64,000 nt of DNA, from assembly GCA_945907425.1 (NCBI GenBank), contig CAMDTE010000003.1:1-64000 (forward strand), in the 5' to 3' direction. Made by a program: the position numbers and the translations under genes. This DNA comes from Owenweeksia hongkongensis DSM 17368 (lineage in GTDB: Bacteria; Bacteroidota; Bacteroidia; Flavobacteriales; Schleiferiaceae). Below the pieces are notes generated by a model. The model saw nothing but the letters and a program-made list of their open reading frames with translations. It ran no database searches and was not told the origin of the DNA. Of this stretch, positions 55,414 through 63,497 are shown one piece after another. The stretch's first letter is position 1. Each line of letters begins with the position of its first letter.

Positions 55414-55704
55414 GCACTACTCTTTTTTCGCAGTCATTTGACAGGGCCTTTTCTTTCGTCTCATAGGCACTCTTTCTTGCGTCGTGCGAAGCGTAAGTTC
55501 TTTTGTGGTGTAGGGCGATGCAAACGGTACCCAATGGACCATTCCTTCCCAAACGGTCAATGACTTCTGGGTTTCTTGGTTTCTGGGCTCGCTTCGTACG
55601 CTGTTTTTAGCGGTACGTTCACCTACGGTTTAACCGTTCACGGTAGTTCTTCCAACGACTTCACTTCCGGGACTTGGAACCGTTGAAAAAGGCGAGTTGA
55701 AATG
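55414..55704. other. Unassigned region between the OmpH-like gene and a strong terminator
   Basis: About 290 bases hold no gene I can support. The plus strand is T-rich at first, and the minus strand A-rich. Inverted repeats are visible: ACGGTTTAACCGT near 55625, TTCCAA ... TTGGAA around 55650-55680, and CGAAGCG ... CGCTTCG spanning about 55486-55595. Open frames on both strands are short and unlike known proteins. One minus-strand frame would give a basic peptide of about 41 residues (MVHWVPFASPY... ending MTAKKE). It may be a long 3' untranslated region, a structured small RNA, or a decayed gene. Confidence 0.5.
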
Positions 55705-55736
55705 AAAAATCCCCGGCTGCGCCGGGGATTTTTTTT
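55705..55736. terminator. Bidirectional Rho-independent terminator
   Basis: A 10-bp stem (AATCCCCGGC / GCCGGGGATT, loop TGC) is flanked by A-rich sequence and an eight-base T-run. It ends transcription from the OmpH-like gene side and from the acyl-CoA dehydrogenase gene on the other strand. It closely resembles the terminator at 39181-39210. Confidence 0.9.
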
Positions 55737-55781
55737 GTCAGATCAGAAAATCCAATAGTCAACCAAGAGAACGCCATCTCC

Positions 55782-56936
55782 TTATACCACGGGGTTTTCA
55801 TTGAGATGAGCGCGGGATATAACAATGCGCTGAATTTCTGAAGTCCCTTCGTAAATCTGGGTAATTTTTGCATCTCGCATCAATCGCTCTACATGAAACT
55901 CCTTCACAAATCCGTAGCCACCGTGTATTTGGACGGCCTCCGTGGTCACCCACATGGCCACTTCCGAAGCATACATTTTTGCCATAGCGCTTTCTTTGTC
56001 GAAGGGAAGTCCTTGGTCCTTCAGCCAAGCAGACTTCAAAACCAACAACCGGGCTGCTTCTACCCGAGTGGCCATATCCGCCAGTTTAAAGGCAATCGCT
56101 TGGTGTTCGCAAATAAGTTTACCAAAGGTTTTGCGTTCTTGAGAATACTTGGTCGCCAATTCCAAGGCGCCAGAGGCAATTCCCAATGCTTGAGAGGCTA
56201 TACCAATACGACCTCCAGAGAGAGTTTTCATGGCAAATTTGAAACCAAACCCATCCTCTCCTACCCTGTTTTCCTTGGGGACTTTTACATCGGTAAATAA
56301 CAAAGAATGGGTATCGCTACCGCGAATACCCATCTTGTTTTCTTTGTTCCCGACCACAAAGCCGGGCATTCCTTTTTCTACAATCAAACAGTTAATGCCA
56401 CGGTGGCCTTTGGCCACGTCCGTCTGGGCAATCACCAAATACACACTGGCCGAATTACCGTTGGTAATCCAGTTTTTGGTTCCATTGAGCAGGTAATGAT
56501 CCCCTTTGTCCACAGCGGTTGTGCTTTGCGATGTCGCATCGGAACCGGCCTCGGGCTCGCTCAAACAAAATGCTCCCAGAATTTCCCCTTTGGCCAGCGG
56601 AACCAAATATTTTTGCTTTTGCTCCTCTGTTCCGTATTTTTCTAATCCCCAACACACCAAAGAATTGTTCACACTCATAGCGACAGAAGCAGAAGCGTCG
56701 ATTTTGGAAATCTCTTCCATTGCCAACACATAACTAATGGTGTCCATTCCGCTACCGCCGTACTCTGGAGAAACCATCATGCCCAGAAAGCCCAATTCGC
56801 CCATTTGACGCACTTGATCGGCGGGGAATTTCTGGTGTTCATCGCGCTCTATCACGCCAGACAACAATTCAGCACGCGCAAAATCACGCGCAGCATCACG
56901 AATCATTTTATGCTCTTCGGTCAATTCAAAATGCAT
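55782..56936 (-). CDS. Acyl-CoA dehydrogenase (short/medium-chain type)
   Basis: This FAD enzyme makes the first double bond in fatty acyl-CoA oxidation and passes electrons to ETF. The 384-residue protein shows GAFCLSEPEAGSDATSQ (FAD/substrate site), LNGTKNWITNG, RKTFGKLICEHQAI and the catalytic Glu in QIYEGTSEIQRIVISR near the C-terminus. The ATG at 56936 is chosen because homologs begin there; the longer open frame adds an unrelated N-terminus. An exact TACCTTTG box is 26 bases upstream, giving an ordinary leader. Chain-length preference is not certain. It is divergent from anmK. Confidence 0.95.
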   Translation of the reverse strand: MHFELTEEHKMIRDAARDFARAELLSGVIERDEHQKFPADQVRQMGELGFLGMMVSPEYGGSGMDTISYVLAMEEISKIDASASVAMSVNNSLVCWGLEKYGTEEQKQKYLVPLAKGEILGAFCLSEPEAGSDATSQSTTAVDKGDHYLLNGTKNWITNGNSASVYLVIAQTDVAKGHRGINCLIVEKGMPGFVVGNKENKMGIRGSDTHSLLFTDVKVPKENRVGEDGFGFKFAMKTLSGGRIGIASQALGIASGALELATKYSQERKTFGKLICEHQAIAFKLADMATRVEAARLLVLKSAWLKDQGLPFDKESAMAKMYASEVAMWVTTEAVQIHGGYGFVKEFHVERLMRDAKITQIYEGTSEIQRIVISRAHLNENPVV

Positions 56937-56962
56937 ACAGCAATTTTTGGTTTTTGTGTGAT

Positions 56963-56970
56963 CAAAGGTA
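56963..56970 (-). promoter_or_regulatory. TAnnTTTG -7 box (TACCTTTG) for the acyl-CoA dehydrogenase
   Basis: This is an exact consensus match on the minus strand 26 bases before the ATG at 56936. It belongs to the normal-leader class. Confidence 0.5.
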
Positions 56971-56996
56971 GGAAGCAAACAACGATCTTTGGGCGT

Positions 56997-58097
56997 ATGC
57001 GCATGGATTTCTCGGATCTGAAAAATCAGTCTTTTTTGGCCTTAGGCACGATGTCTGGAACCTCTTTGGATGGTTTGGATTTGGCGTTGGTGCGGTTTTC
57101 TGTTTCTGCTGCAGAGAAGTGGACTTTTGAACTTGTCAAGGGCCACACTGTTTCCTATGATTCCATTCCGTGGCGAGACACCTTACGAAATGCAGTCCAT
57201 TTACCCCCAGAGAAGTTGAACGAGATCTCTTTGAAATTCTCTCAGTTTATTCTGCAGGAAATGCATCAATTTTGGCGGGCGGAAGGTTCGCCTTCTTTGG
57301 ACGCAATCGGAAGCCACGGGCACACCGTTTTTCATGAACCAGCCAAAGGAATCACGGTACAGATAGGGAATACTCCCCTTTTGGCGCACGGATTCTCTTG
57401 CCCCGTGGTGGGTGACTTTCGCGTAGATGATGTGGCCCTCGGCGGAGAAGGAGCTCCCTTGGTGCCGATGGCCGATGCGCTCTTGTTTGCTGGGTACAGC
57501 CACTGCACCAACATAGGAGGTTTTAGCAATACGAGCTGTGTGATTCATGACCAACGTGTGGCTTGGGATATTTCGCCTGTAAACATTTTACTGAACGCTT
57601 TGTCAGAAAAAAAGGGATGTCCCTTCGATGACCGCGGTGGTTGGGCTCGTTCGGGTACACCGATCGGTCCGCTAGTGGATGCGCTGAACGCATTGCCGTA
57701 TTGCGTTGCCAAGGGGCCCAAGAGTTTGGCATGGGAAGATGTTGCACGAACCTACCTTCCCTTGCTCGTTGTCTATGAAAAAAAACATTCAATAGAAGAC
57801 ATGTTGGCATCCGTCGTAGAACATGCGGCACAGCAAATGGCCACAGCCTGGTTGCTGGGAGCTCCCGGCCCTGTCTTACTCACTGGGGGCGGTGTACACA
57901 ATGATTTTCTATGGGAACGACTGAGATACCATAGCGACAGAATCCTTGTAAAGGCAGAAAAAGATACGGCAGATTTCAAGGAAGCCATAGCCTTTGCTTT
58001 GCTCGGGTTGTTGCGTTCCAAAGGAAAAATAAACGTTTTATCCTCCGTTACGGGTGCCTCTAGGGATCATTCCGCTGGGAGAATTTTTTCTAATTAA
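56997..58097 (+). CDS. anmK: Anhydro-N-acetylmuramic acid kinase
   Basis: AnmK phosphorylates and opens 1,6-anhydroMurNAc, released from peptidoglycan turnover, so it can be reused. The 366-residue protein has ALGTMSGTSLDGLDLALV from residue 15 (ATP/substrate site), HGHTVFHEP, GAPLVPMADALLF and VLLTGGGVHNDFLWERL near the C-terminus. A GATCTTTG box (one mismatch) ends five bases before the ATG at 56997. A second ATG two codons later is also possible. nhaD follows downstream. Confidence 0.95.
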   Translation: MRMDFSDLKNQSFLALGTMSGTSLDGLDLALVRFSVSAAEKWTFELVKGHTVSYDSIPWRDTLRNAVHLPPEKLNEISLKFSQFILQEMHQFWRAEGSPSLDAIGSHGHTVFHEPAKGITVQIGNTPLLAHGFSCPVVGDFRVDDVALGGEGAPLVPMADALLFAGYSHCTNIGGFSNTSCVIHDQRVAWDISPVNILLNALSEKKGCPFDDRGGWARSGTPIGPLVDALNALPYCVAKGPKSLAWEDVARTYLPLLVVYEKKHSIEDMLASVVEHAAQQMATAWLLGAPGPVLLTGGGVHNDFLWERLRYHSDRILVKAEKDTADFKEAIAFALLGLLRSKGKINVLSSVTGASRDHSAGRIFSN

Positions 58098-58141
58098 CCC
58101 ATTGTTGATTTTACTTTTAAGCAACAACAACCTTTGATAGG

Positions 58142-58149
58142 TACATTTG
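58142..58149 (+). promoter_or_regulatory. TAnnTTTG -7 box (TACATTTG) for nhaD
   Basis: This is an exact consensus match 21 bases before the ATG at 58171. It supports that ATG as the start rather than the TTG at 58147, which overlaps the box. Confidence 0.5.
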
Positions 58150-58170
58150 ACAAATTTAAATTACGCGGTT

Positions 58171-59466
58171 ATGTATTTATTGATGATTCTTGTATTTATA
58201 GTCGGCTACGCCGCTATTGTTTTTGAACACAATTTGAAAATTGACAAAGCGGCGGCGGCGCTTTTTACCGGGATTGTCATCTGGTCTATTTACATACTGG
58301 GTGGTGTAGATATCCACGAAGCAGAGCACCAGCTTTTGGGGCATTTTTCCGAAATTTCCGGTATCCTGTTTTTCTTGTTGGGAGCCATGACTATCGTGGA
58401 AGTGGTCGATGCGCACGGGGGATTCAGTGTCATTACCGACAAAGTGCGCACCAACGATATTCGAATTCTGTTATGGATTATCGCATTGCTTACCTTCTTT
58501 TTGTCAGCTGTTCTAGACAATATGACTACTGCCATTATCATGATTTCTTTGCTGCGAAAATTGATTCACGACAAGGAAAAAAGATGGTTTTTTGCCGGTA
58601 TTGTCGTGATAGCAGCCAACGCCGGGGGCGCATGGTCTCCCATTGGTGACATCACCACCACGATGCTATGGATTGGAGGTCAAATATCGGCGGTAGCTAT
58701 CATGAAAGATATTTTCTTAACGTCGATGGTCTCCCTCGTTGTGCCTTTGTTGGTTCTTTCTTTTACCCTCCGCGGCACGGTGGAACGTCCAAAAGAAGCC
58801 CGCGGGAACGAAACATCCCATGTATCAGAAAATGAAAAGAAGGTGATTTTGTTGGCGGGTGTAGGCGGTCTGATTTTTGTTCCAATTTTCAAAACAGTCA
58901 CCCATTTGCCGCCTTTTATGGGCATGATGCTGAGTCTGTCTGTACTTTGGATTTTGACCGATGTGCTGCACCGAAAAAAACCTCATGAGCATCGTCAATC
59001 TTTAGGAGTTGTCGGCGTTTTGAAAAAAATTGACACCCCAAGTGTTCTCTTTTTCTTGGGAATTCTTTTAGCCGTTGTCGGGTTGCAAGCGGGCGGTCAG
59101 TTGCCTGATTTAGCGACACAATTAGACAAAACCATTGGCACTTCCACGGAAATGGGTGTGTTTGCCATTGGGGGCATTATTGGATTATTATCTGCTATCG
59201 TTGATAACGTCCCATTGGTGGCGGCTTCCATCGGGATGTACCCTCTGGGAGTCAATTCCTTCTTTGCTCCAGATGGTCTTTTTTGGGGATATTTAGCGTA
59301 CACCGCAGGCACCGGCGGAAGTATTTTGATTATCGGAAGCGCAGCGGGTGTAGCCGTGATGGGGCTAGAGAAAATTCCCTTCGTTTGGTATTTAAAACGC
59401 ATTTCCGGACTTGCCTTGATCGGTTATTTATCGGGCATCGTTGTTTACATTTTACAAAACGGCTAA
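58171..59466 (+). CDS. nhaD: NhaD-type Na+/H+ antiporter
   Basis: NhaD exchanges sodium or lithium for protons, often in salt-tolerant bacteria. The 431-residue protein has about 12-13 membrane helices. Conserved segments are the charged LDNMTTAIIMISLLRKL, the motif GGAWSPIGDITTTMLWIGGQ, and IVDNVPLVAASIGMYPL near the C-terminus. I start it at the ATG at 58171 instead of the TTG at 58147. Marine or salty habitat fits but is not proved. It lies upstream of exbB, 107 bases away. Confidence 0.92.
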   Translation: MYLLMILVFIVGYAAIVFEHNLKIDKAAAALFTGIVIWSIYILGGVDIHEAEHQLLGHFSEISGILFFLLGAMTIVEVVDAHGGFSVITDKVRTNDIRILLWIIALLTFFLSAVLDNMTTAIIMISLLRKLIHDKEKRWFFAGIVVIAANAGGAWSPIGDITTTMLWIGGQISAVAIMKDIFLTSMVSLVVPLLVLSFTLRGTVERPKEARGNETSHVSENEKKVILLAGVGGLIFVPIFKTVTHLPPFMGMMLSLSVLWILTDVLHRKKPHEHRQSLGVVGVLKKIDTPSVLFFLGILLAVVGLQAGGQLPDLATQLDKTIGTSTEMGVFAIGGIIGLLSAIVDNVPLVAASIGMYPLGVNSFFAPDGLFWGYLAYTAGTGGSILIIGSAAGVAVMGLEKIPFVWYLKRISGLALIGYLSGIVVYILQNG

Positions 59467-59529
59467 GCTTTCAACGGTTCTTTGTTCATATCTGTTGGAG
59501 TCAAGTAAAAAAACTTGACCGCATTGGTA

Positions 59530-59537
59530 TAAGTTTG
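59530..59537 (+). promoter_or_regulatory. TAnnTTTG -7 box (TAAGTTTG) for exbB-exbD-tonB
   Basis: This is an exact consensus match 36 bases before the exbB ATG at 59574, in the nhaD-exbB gap. It belongs to the normal-leader class. Confidence 0.45.
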
Positions 59538-59573
59538 GTCTATAAATTGCGTTAATTCACTAAAAAAGATATT

Positions 59574-60287
59574 ATGCCAACCTTTCTGCAAATCGATGTG
59601 GCCCCTACAGTAGAAGCTGTCAACACCCTTCCCATGGAGCCCCTGCCAGTAGAGAAAACCCAAACCATCCTCGAACTGGCTTTTTCTGGCGGAGCGGCCG
59701 GTAACTCCATCATGGTTTTGTTGTTTTTGATGTCCCTGTTGACCGTGTATTTGTTTGTTGAGCGCCTGAATGCTATCAAGCGCGCCAACAAAATGGATCC
59801 GCATTTTATGAACAATATCAAGGACCACATCGCCAACGGAAAAATTCAATCTGCCGTACAATTGTGTGAGCGAACGGACACTCCTGTTTCTCGTATGATT
59901 TTAAAAGGAATCTCCCGGATCGGAAAACCATTGCAAGACATTTCAGCAGCGATTGAAAACCAAGGAAAATTGGAAATCGCGCGACTAGAAGCAAACCTGA
60001 GTATGCTAGCCACGCTCGCAGGGGGCGCACCTATGATGGGCTTCTTGGGAACCGTTGTGGGCATGATCATATCCTTTCAAAAAATGGCCGATGCGGGCGG
60101 AGCGGTTCAAGTGGATATGTTAGCAGAAGGAATTTATATAGCGATGATTACTACAGTAGCTGGATTGGTCGTTGGGATTGCTGCTTATTTCGGATACAAC
60201 TATTTGGTGACTCGGGTAAGTTCCGTCATTCATACGATGGAAGTCCACTCCACGGATTTCATGGATCTATTGCACGAACCTTCTTAA
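59574..60287 (+). CDS. exbB: MotA/TolQ/ExbB proton-channel protein
   Basis: ExbB forms the membrane proton channel that energises TonB (or Tol-Pal). The 237-residue protein has a membrane helix near residues 42-62 (IMVLLFLMSLLTVYLFVERL), a cytoplasmic loop, then two C-terminal helices around GGAPMMGFLGTVVGMIISF and ITTVAGLVVGIAAYFGYNY. The conserved TVVGMI and AxITTVAGL patterns fit the family. exbD follows by ten bases and the TonB gene by a further three. Whether it is Tol- or TonB-type is not clear from sequence alone. Confidence 0.93.
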   Translation: MPTFLQIDVAPTVEAVNTLPMEPLPVEKTQTILELAFSGGAAGNSIMVLLFLMSLLTVYLFVERLNAIKRANKMDPHFMNNIKDHIANGKIQSAVQLCERTDTPVSRMILKGISRIGKPLQDISAAIENQGKLEIARLEANLSMLATLAGGAPMMGFLGTVVGMIISFQKMADAGGAVQVDMLAEGIYIAMITTVAGLVVGIAAYFGYNYLVTRVSSVIHTMEVHSTDFMDLLHEPS

Positions 60288-60297
60288 GCACATTGCC

Positions 60298-60690
60298 ATG
60301 AACTTAACCACACGAAACAAGGTCACACCGGAGTTCAATATGTCCTCCATGACCGATTTGGTGTTTTTGTTGTTGATTTTCTTCATGCTTACTTCCACTT
60401 TAGTGACCAGTAGCGCTTTGGATGTTATCTTACCCAAAAGCAAAGCGCAAACGGTTAAAAAATCTACCGTGGCTGTGACCATCAATAAAGAGCTACAGTA
60501 CAGCGTCAATCAAACGATTGTGAACGTTGAAGACGTTGAAGTTTTGATCCTTCAAGCGGCCGCTAATGACCCAGAAGCCGTGGTTGTTTTGCGCGCCGAT
60601 GAAAGCGTTCCCACAGGAGAGACGGTACGCATCTTGGACATCGCCTACCGGAACAAATTGAAAATGGTGCTAGCCACCGATCCGAAATAA
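60298..60690 (+). CDS. exbD: ExbD/TolR-family protein
   Basis: ExbD partners ExbB in the proton channel. The 130-residue protein has a single helix (residues 20-40) with the proton-carrying Asp20 in SSMTDLVFLLLIFFMLTST. A periplasmic domain follows with VVVLRADESVPTGETVRILDIA, the family's conserved C-terminal segment. It starts ten bases after exbB and ends three bases before the TonB-like gene. Confidence 0.94.
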   Translation: MNLTTRNKVTPEFNMSSMTDLVFLLLIFFMLTSTLVTSSALDVILPKSKAQTVKKSTVAVTINKELQYSVNQTIVNVEDVEVLILQAAANDPEAVVVLRADESVPTGETVRILDIAYRNKLKMVLATDPK

Positions 60691-60693
60691 ACC

Positions 60694-61455
60694 ATGGGTC
60701 AGTACCAAAAAAATGCCTCGAAAGACCGACGTACGGGATGGATAATCACGGTACTGGTACACAGCGCCCTCTTGGTACTTTTTGCATTTTACGGTCTGAC
60801 CTACCACGATCCGCGACCAGAGGACGGAATTGCGTTGGACTTTGGTTACCAAGAAGAGGGGTTTGGGCAAACAGATGCAGCCGCTTTGGCCAATCAAGAA
60901 CCGGCGCCAATCACCCCTTCTGACGCCTCCGACGTAGTGACTCAGGATCATGTAGACGCGACGGTCATCCAAAAAACGGACAGCCCCAAGAAACCCACAG
61001 AAATTACTCCTGAACCTGTAAAACCCCAACAACCCTCCAGTGCGTTGAGTTCTCGACTGAAAGGATTTAAGGAAGGTAACGCGACGGGTTCAGGGCAAGG
61101 AGATACCAAAGGCACAGGCAATCAAGGCGATCCTTCAGGCACAGCCAATGGCGGAAGGGGTTCTGGAGGTTCTGGAAAGAATGGCAATTATAGACTGGGC
61201 AATCGGGGTGCTGTGCAACGGCCTCTACCCCAGTACGACTGCGAGGGGGACGAGGGGCGTATCGTTGTCAAAGTGATGGTTGATCAAAATGGCCGTGTCA
61301 CATCGGCAGAAGCAGGTGTTTCCGGATCTACCGACGGATCGAGCTGTTTGATGGATCGCGCCAAAAAGGCGGCATTGCGCACTACGTGGGAACCCGATCC
61401 CAACGCACCGGAGTTGCAAATCGGCTACATTACCTACGACTTCGGACGCGTCTAA
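60694..61455 (+). CDS. TonB/TolA-like energy-transducer protein
   Basis: This protein should carry energy from ExbB-ExbD to outer-membrane proteins. The 253-residue product has one N-terminal helix (WIITVLVHSALLVLFAFYGL). A low-complexity periplasmic spacer with Pro- and Gly-rich segments spans about residues 60-165. The C-terminal TonB-like fold contains EGRIVVKVMVDQNGRVTSAEAG and AALRTTWEPDPNAPELQIGYITYDF. It follows exbD by three bases. folC starts 11 bases after its stop. It could equally serve the Tol-Pal system. Confidence 0.88.
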   Translation: MGQYQKNASKDRRTGWIITVLVHSALLVLFAFYGLTYHDPRPEDGIALDFGYQEEGFGQTDAAALANQEPAPITPSDASDVVTQDHVDATVIQKTDSPKKPTEITPEPVKPQQPSSALSSRLKGFKEGNATGSGQGDTKGTGNQGDPSGTANGGRGSGGSGKNGNYRLGNRGAVQRPLPQYDCEGDEGRIVVKVMVDQNGRVTSAEAGVSGSTDGSSCLMDRAKKAALRTTWEPDPNAPELQIGYITYDFGRV

Positions 61456-61466
61456 TATTTTATGGT

Positions 61467-62738
61467 GTGAATTACCGCGAAACCACGGAATGGCTCTTCG
61501 CGCAATTGCCTGTGTTTCAGCGCACAGGAGGCGGTCCTCAGTATAAAATTGATTTGGACAAAACGTTGGACTTGATGGGGGCATTGGACCATCCGGAGCG
61601 CTCTTTTGAATCCATCCATGTCGCCGGAACCAACGGAAAAGGATCGACGAGCCACCTACTCGCCTCTGTTTTGCAAAGCCAAGGCTATACCGTGGGGTTG
61701 TATACTTCGCCTCATTTGATGGATTTTCGCGAACGAATCCGCATCAACGGACGACCCCTTTCGGAAGAAGAAGTGGTTCGTTTTGTAGCGAATCACCAAG
61801 AGGCTATACAATCCTTGAGTTTCTTTGAAATGACCGTTGGGATGGCTTTCGATGCCTTCCGACGCCATGCGGTGGATGTGGCCGTGGTGGAAGTGGGCAT
61901 GGGCGGACGGTTGGACAGTACCAATGTATTGACACCTCGCGTTTCCGTCATTACCAACATAGGATTAGATCACACCGCGTATTTAGGATCGACAAGAAAG
62001 GCCATCGCTGCAGAAAAAGCAGGCATAATTAAACCGGGTGTTCCCGTCGTTTTGGGTGAGCGAGACGACGAGACGGCCGGCGTTTTTTTGGAGATAGCTA
62101 GAAAAAATAAGGCTCCTGTATGGTGGGCTCAAGAACACATACCCGAGCCCCTTCCCTGTGGATTGTTAGGAACCTATCAAAAACAAAATGTTCAGTGTGT
62201 CCAAACGACCTTGGAAGTCGTCCGTGAATATTGGCCCGTTAGCGTCGAAGCCATGCGGAAGGGCCTTGCGAATGTCTGCCAACTAACCGGATTGCGGGGA
62301 CGGTGGGAGATTTTGTCTTCGTCTCCTTTCACCATTGCCGACACAGGGCACAATGCTCACGGCATAGAGGTGGTTGCGCAACAGTTGAAAGACGTATGGG
62401 AAGAAAAAGGCGGGGAGTTATACTTGGTTTTGGGAGCAGTCAATGATAAAGATCCAAAAGAGACATTGGCACTGTGGCCTAAAGATGCGCACTTTGTGTT
62501 TGTACAGGCCCAAATACCTCGCGCTCTGCCGGCTAATGATTTGGCTTTAGAGGCTCAATCGCTTGGAATTCAAGGGCGTATCGGCGGTTCCGTAGCGGAA
62601 GGGCTCGACGCAGTGTACCGGCTGGCTGGACCTAACGACATCGTCTTTGTAGGGGGATCCACCTTTGTGGTGGCCGATGCGCTGACAATAAACGAGGCTA
62701 GAAACGGTACCCCAAGCCAGTGGTGGTCCCAAAAGTAA
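61467..62738 (+). CDS. folC: Bifunctional folylpolyglutamate synthase/dihydrofolate synthase
   Basis: FolC adds glutamate to dihydropteroate and to folates. The 423-residue protein has the P-loop VAGTNGKGSTSHLLA (residues 52-66), GLYTSPHLMDFRERI, EVGMGGRLDSTNV, TNIGLDHTAYLGST and, near the C-terminus, TIADTGHNAHGIE. The start is a GTG at 61467, 11 bases after the TonB-like gene. The ATG at 61462-61464 is out of frame. The last 41 bases overlap the convergent DUF481-like gene. Separate synthase functions cannot be distinguished by sequence. Confidence 0.94.
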   Translation: MNYRETTEWLFAQLPVFQRTGGGPQYKIDLDKTLDLMGALDHPERSFESIHVAGTNGKGSTSHLLASVLQSQGYTVGLYTSPHLMDFRERIRINGRPLSEEEVVRFVANHQEAIQSLSFFEMTVGMAFDAFRRHAVDVAVVEVGMGGRLDSTNVLTPRVSVITNIGLDHTAYLGSTRKAIAAEKAGIIKPGVPVVLGERDDETAGVFLEIARKNKAPVWWAQEHIPEPLPCGLLGTYQKQNVQCVQTTLEVVREYWPVSVEAMRKGLANVCQLTGLRGRWEILSSSPFTIADTGHNAHGIEVVAQQLKDVWEEKGGELYLVLGAVNDKDPKETLALWPKDAHFVFVQAQIPRALPANDLALEAQSLGIQGRIGGSVAEGLDAVYRLAGPNDIVFVGGSTFVVADALTINEARNGTPSQWWSQK

Positions 62739-63468
62739 ACTGAGGAACCCCCACCACTCCTGCCGGAAAGGCATCGTAGTTGACAAAACCACTGACCACA
62801 GCATTCAGCCGAGGCGTAATCGGTGAGCTCAATCTAGTATTTGCAACCATCCGAAAATCACTCAAATTAGTCAAGGAGGGTTGAAAATAAGCCACCGTAT
62901 TCCAGCGGATTTTACCAATCGTGGTATTGGAACTGACGTAGGTGCTCAAGCGCACATCGCTGCTGTGCTTACCGGTCACATCTTCTAGGTCAAATTCAAC
63001 CATCACCAAGGGACTCACATACACTTCCCATTTTTTAGCTTTGAATGCCCGTATGCGCGGTCCGACTCCCGCATTGTACCGCTGGTCAATGCGCAAGGGT
63101 TTATCGCTCTGCCATTGAAAAAATGCTTCCAAGGTCAGAAGGGGCGATAATTCCAAATTGTAACGGCCGTGTAAAAATCCATTGCGCTCAAACAACAATT
63201 GGTCTCCCCCAATGCGAGTCGCCCACGAACTGCTAACAATCCCAAAATAGGTTTCGTTGCCCACTGTTTTTCGCACATTGGCTGAACCGTATAACCGCAT
63301 CAAGACATTTTGTGCGCCTCCTAAATAAAATTGCCCATCCACAATGCCATGGGTTCCCACGGAGTCCCCAGTAGCTCCTCGCATGGATTCTACATTGACA
63401 ATTTGTGCTTTTCCTTGGAAAGTCCAAAGCAAAATCACAAGAAAAACAACTTTGTTCATTCCCATCAT
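62698..63468 (-). CDS. DUF481-like outer-membrane barrel protein
   Basis: The 256-residue product has a signal peptide (NKVVFLVILLWTFQGKAQ after the ATGs). It then shows a repeated alternating pattern typical of DUF481/YdiY-like outer-membrane barrels (LSPLLTLEAFFQWQSDK, YNAGVGPRIRAF, VVSGFVNYDAFP) and ends in GLGYRF with a terminal Phe. Its function is unknown. The ATG at 63468 is the first of three nearby in-frame ATGs (63468, 63465, 63459). An exact TATTTTTG box ends four bases before the first. It overlaps folC by 41 bases at the 3' end. Confidence 0.8.
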   Translation of the reverse strand: MMGMNKVVFLVILLWTFQGKAQIVNVESMRGATGDSVGTHGIVDGQFYLGGAQNVLMRLYGSANVRKTVGNETYFGIVSSSWATRIGGDQLLFERNGFLHGRYNLELSPLLTLEAFFQWQSDKPLRIDQRYNAGVGPRIRAFKAKKWEVYVSPLVMVEFDLEDVTGKHSSDVRLSTYVSSNTTIGKIRWNTVAYFQPSLTNLSDFRMVANTRLSSPITPRLNAVVSGFVNYDAFPAGVVGVPQFTFGTTTGLGYRF

Positions 63469-63472
63469 GGCA

Positions 63473-63480
63473 CAAAAATA
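63473..63480 (-). promoter_or_regulatory. TAnnTTTG -7 box (TATTTTTG), 4 bases before the barrel-protein ATG
   Basis: This is an exact consensus match on the minus strand followed by TGCC and the ATG at 63468. It shares a 29-base intergenic gap with a near-match (GACCTTTA, 63486-63493) for the gene at 63498. Confidence 0.6.
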
Positions 63481-63497
63481 GTTACGACCTTTACACA

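Noticed and set aside
55370-55552. 60-codon minus-strand open frame near the OmpH-like gene end
   Set aside because: It overlaps the OmpH-like gene and the unassigned region and has no recognisable domain or signal; the composition is A-rich.
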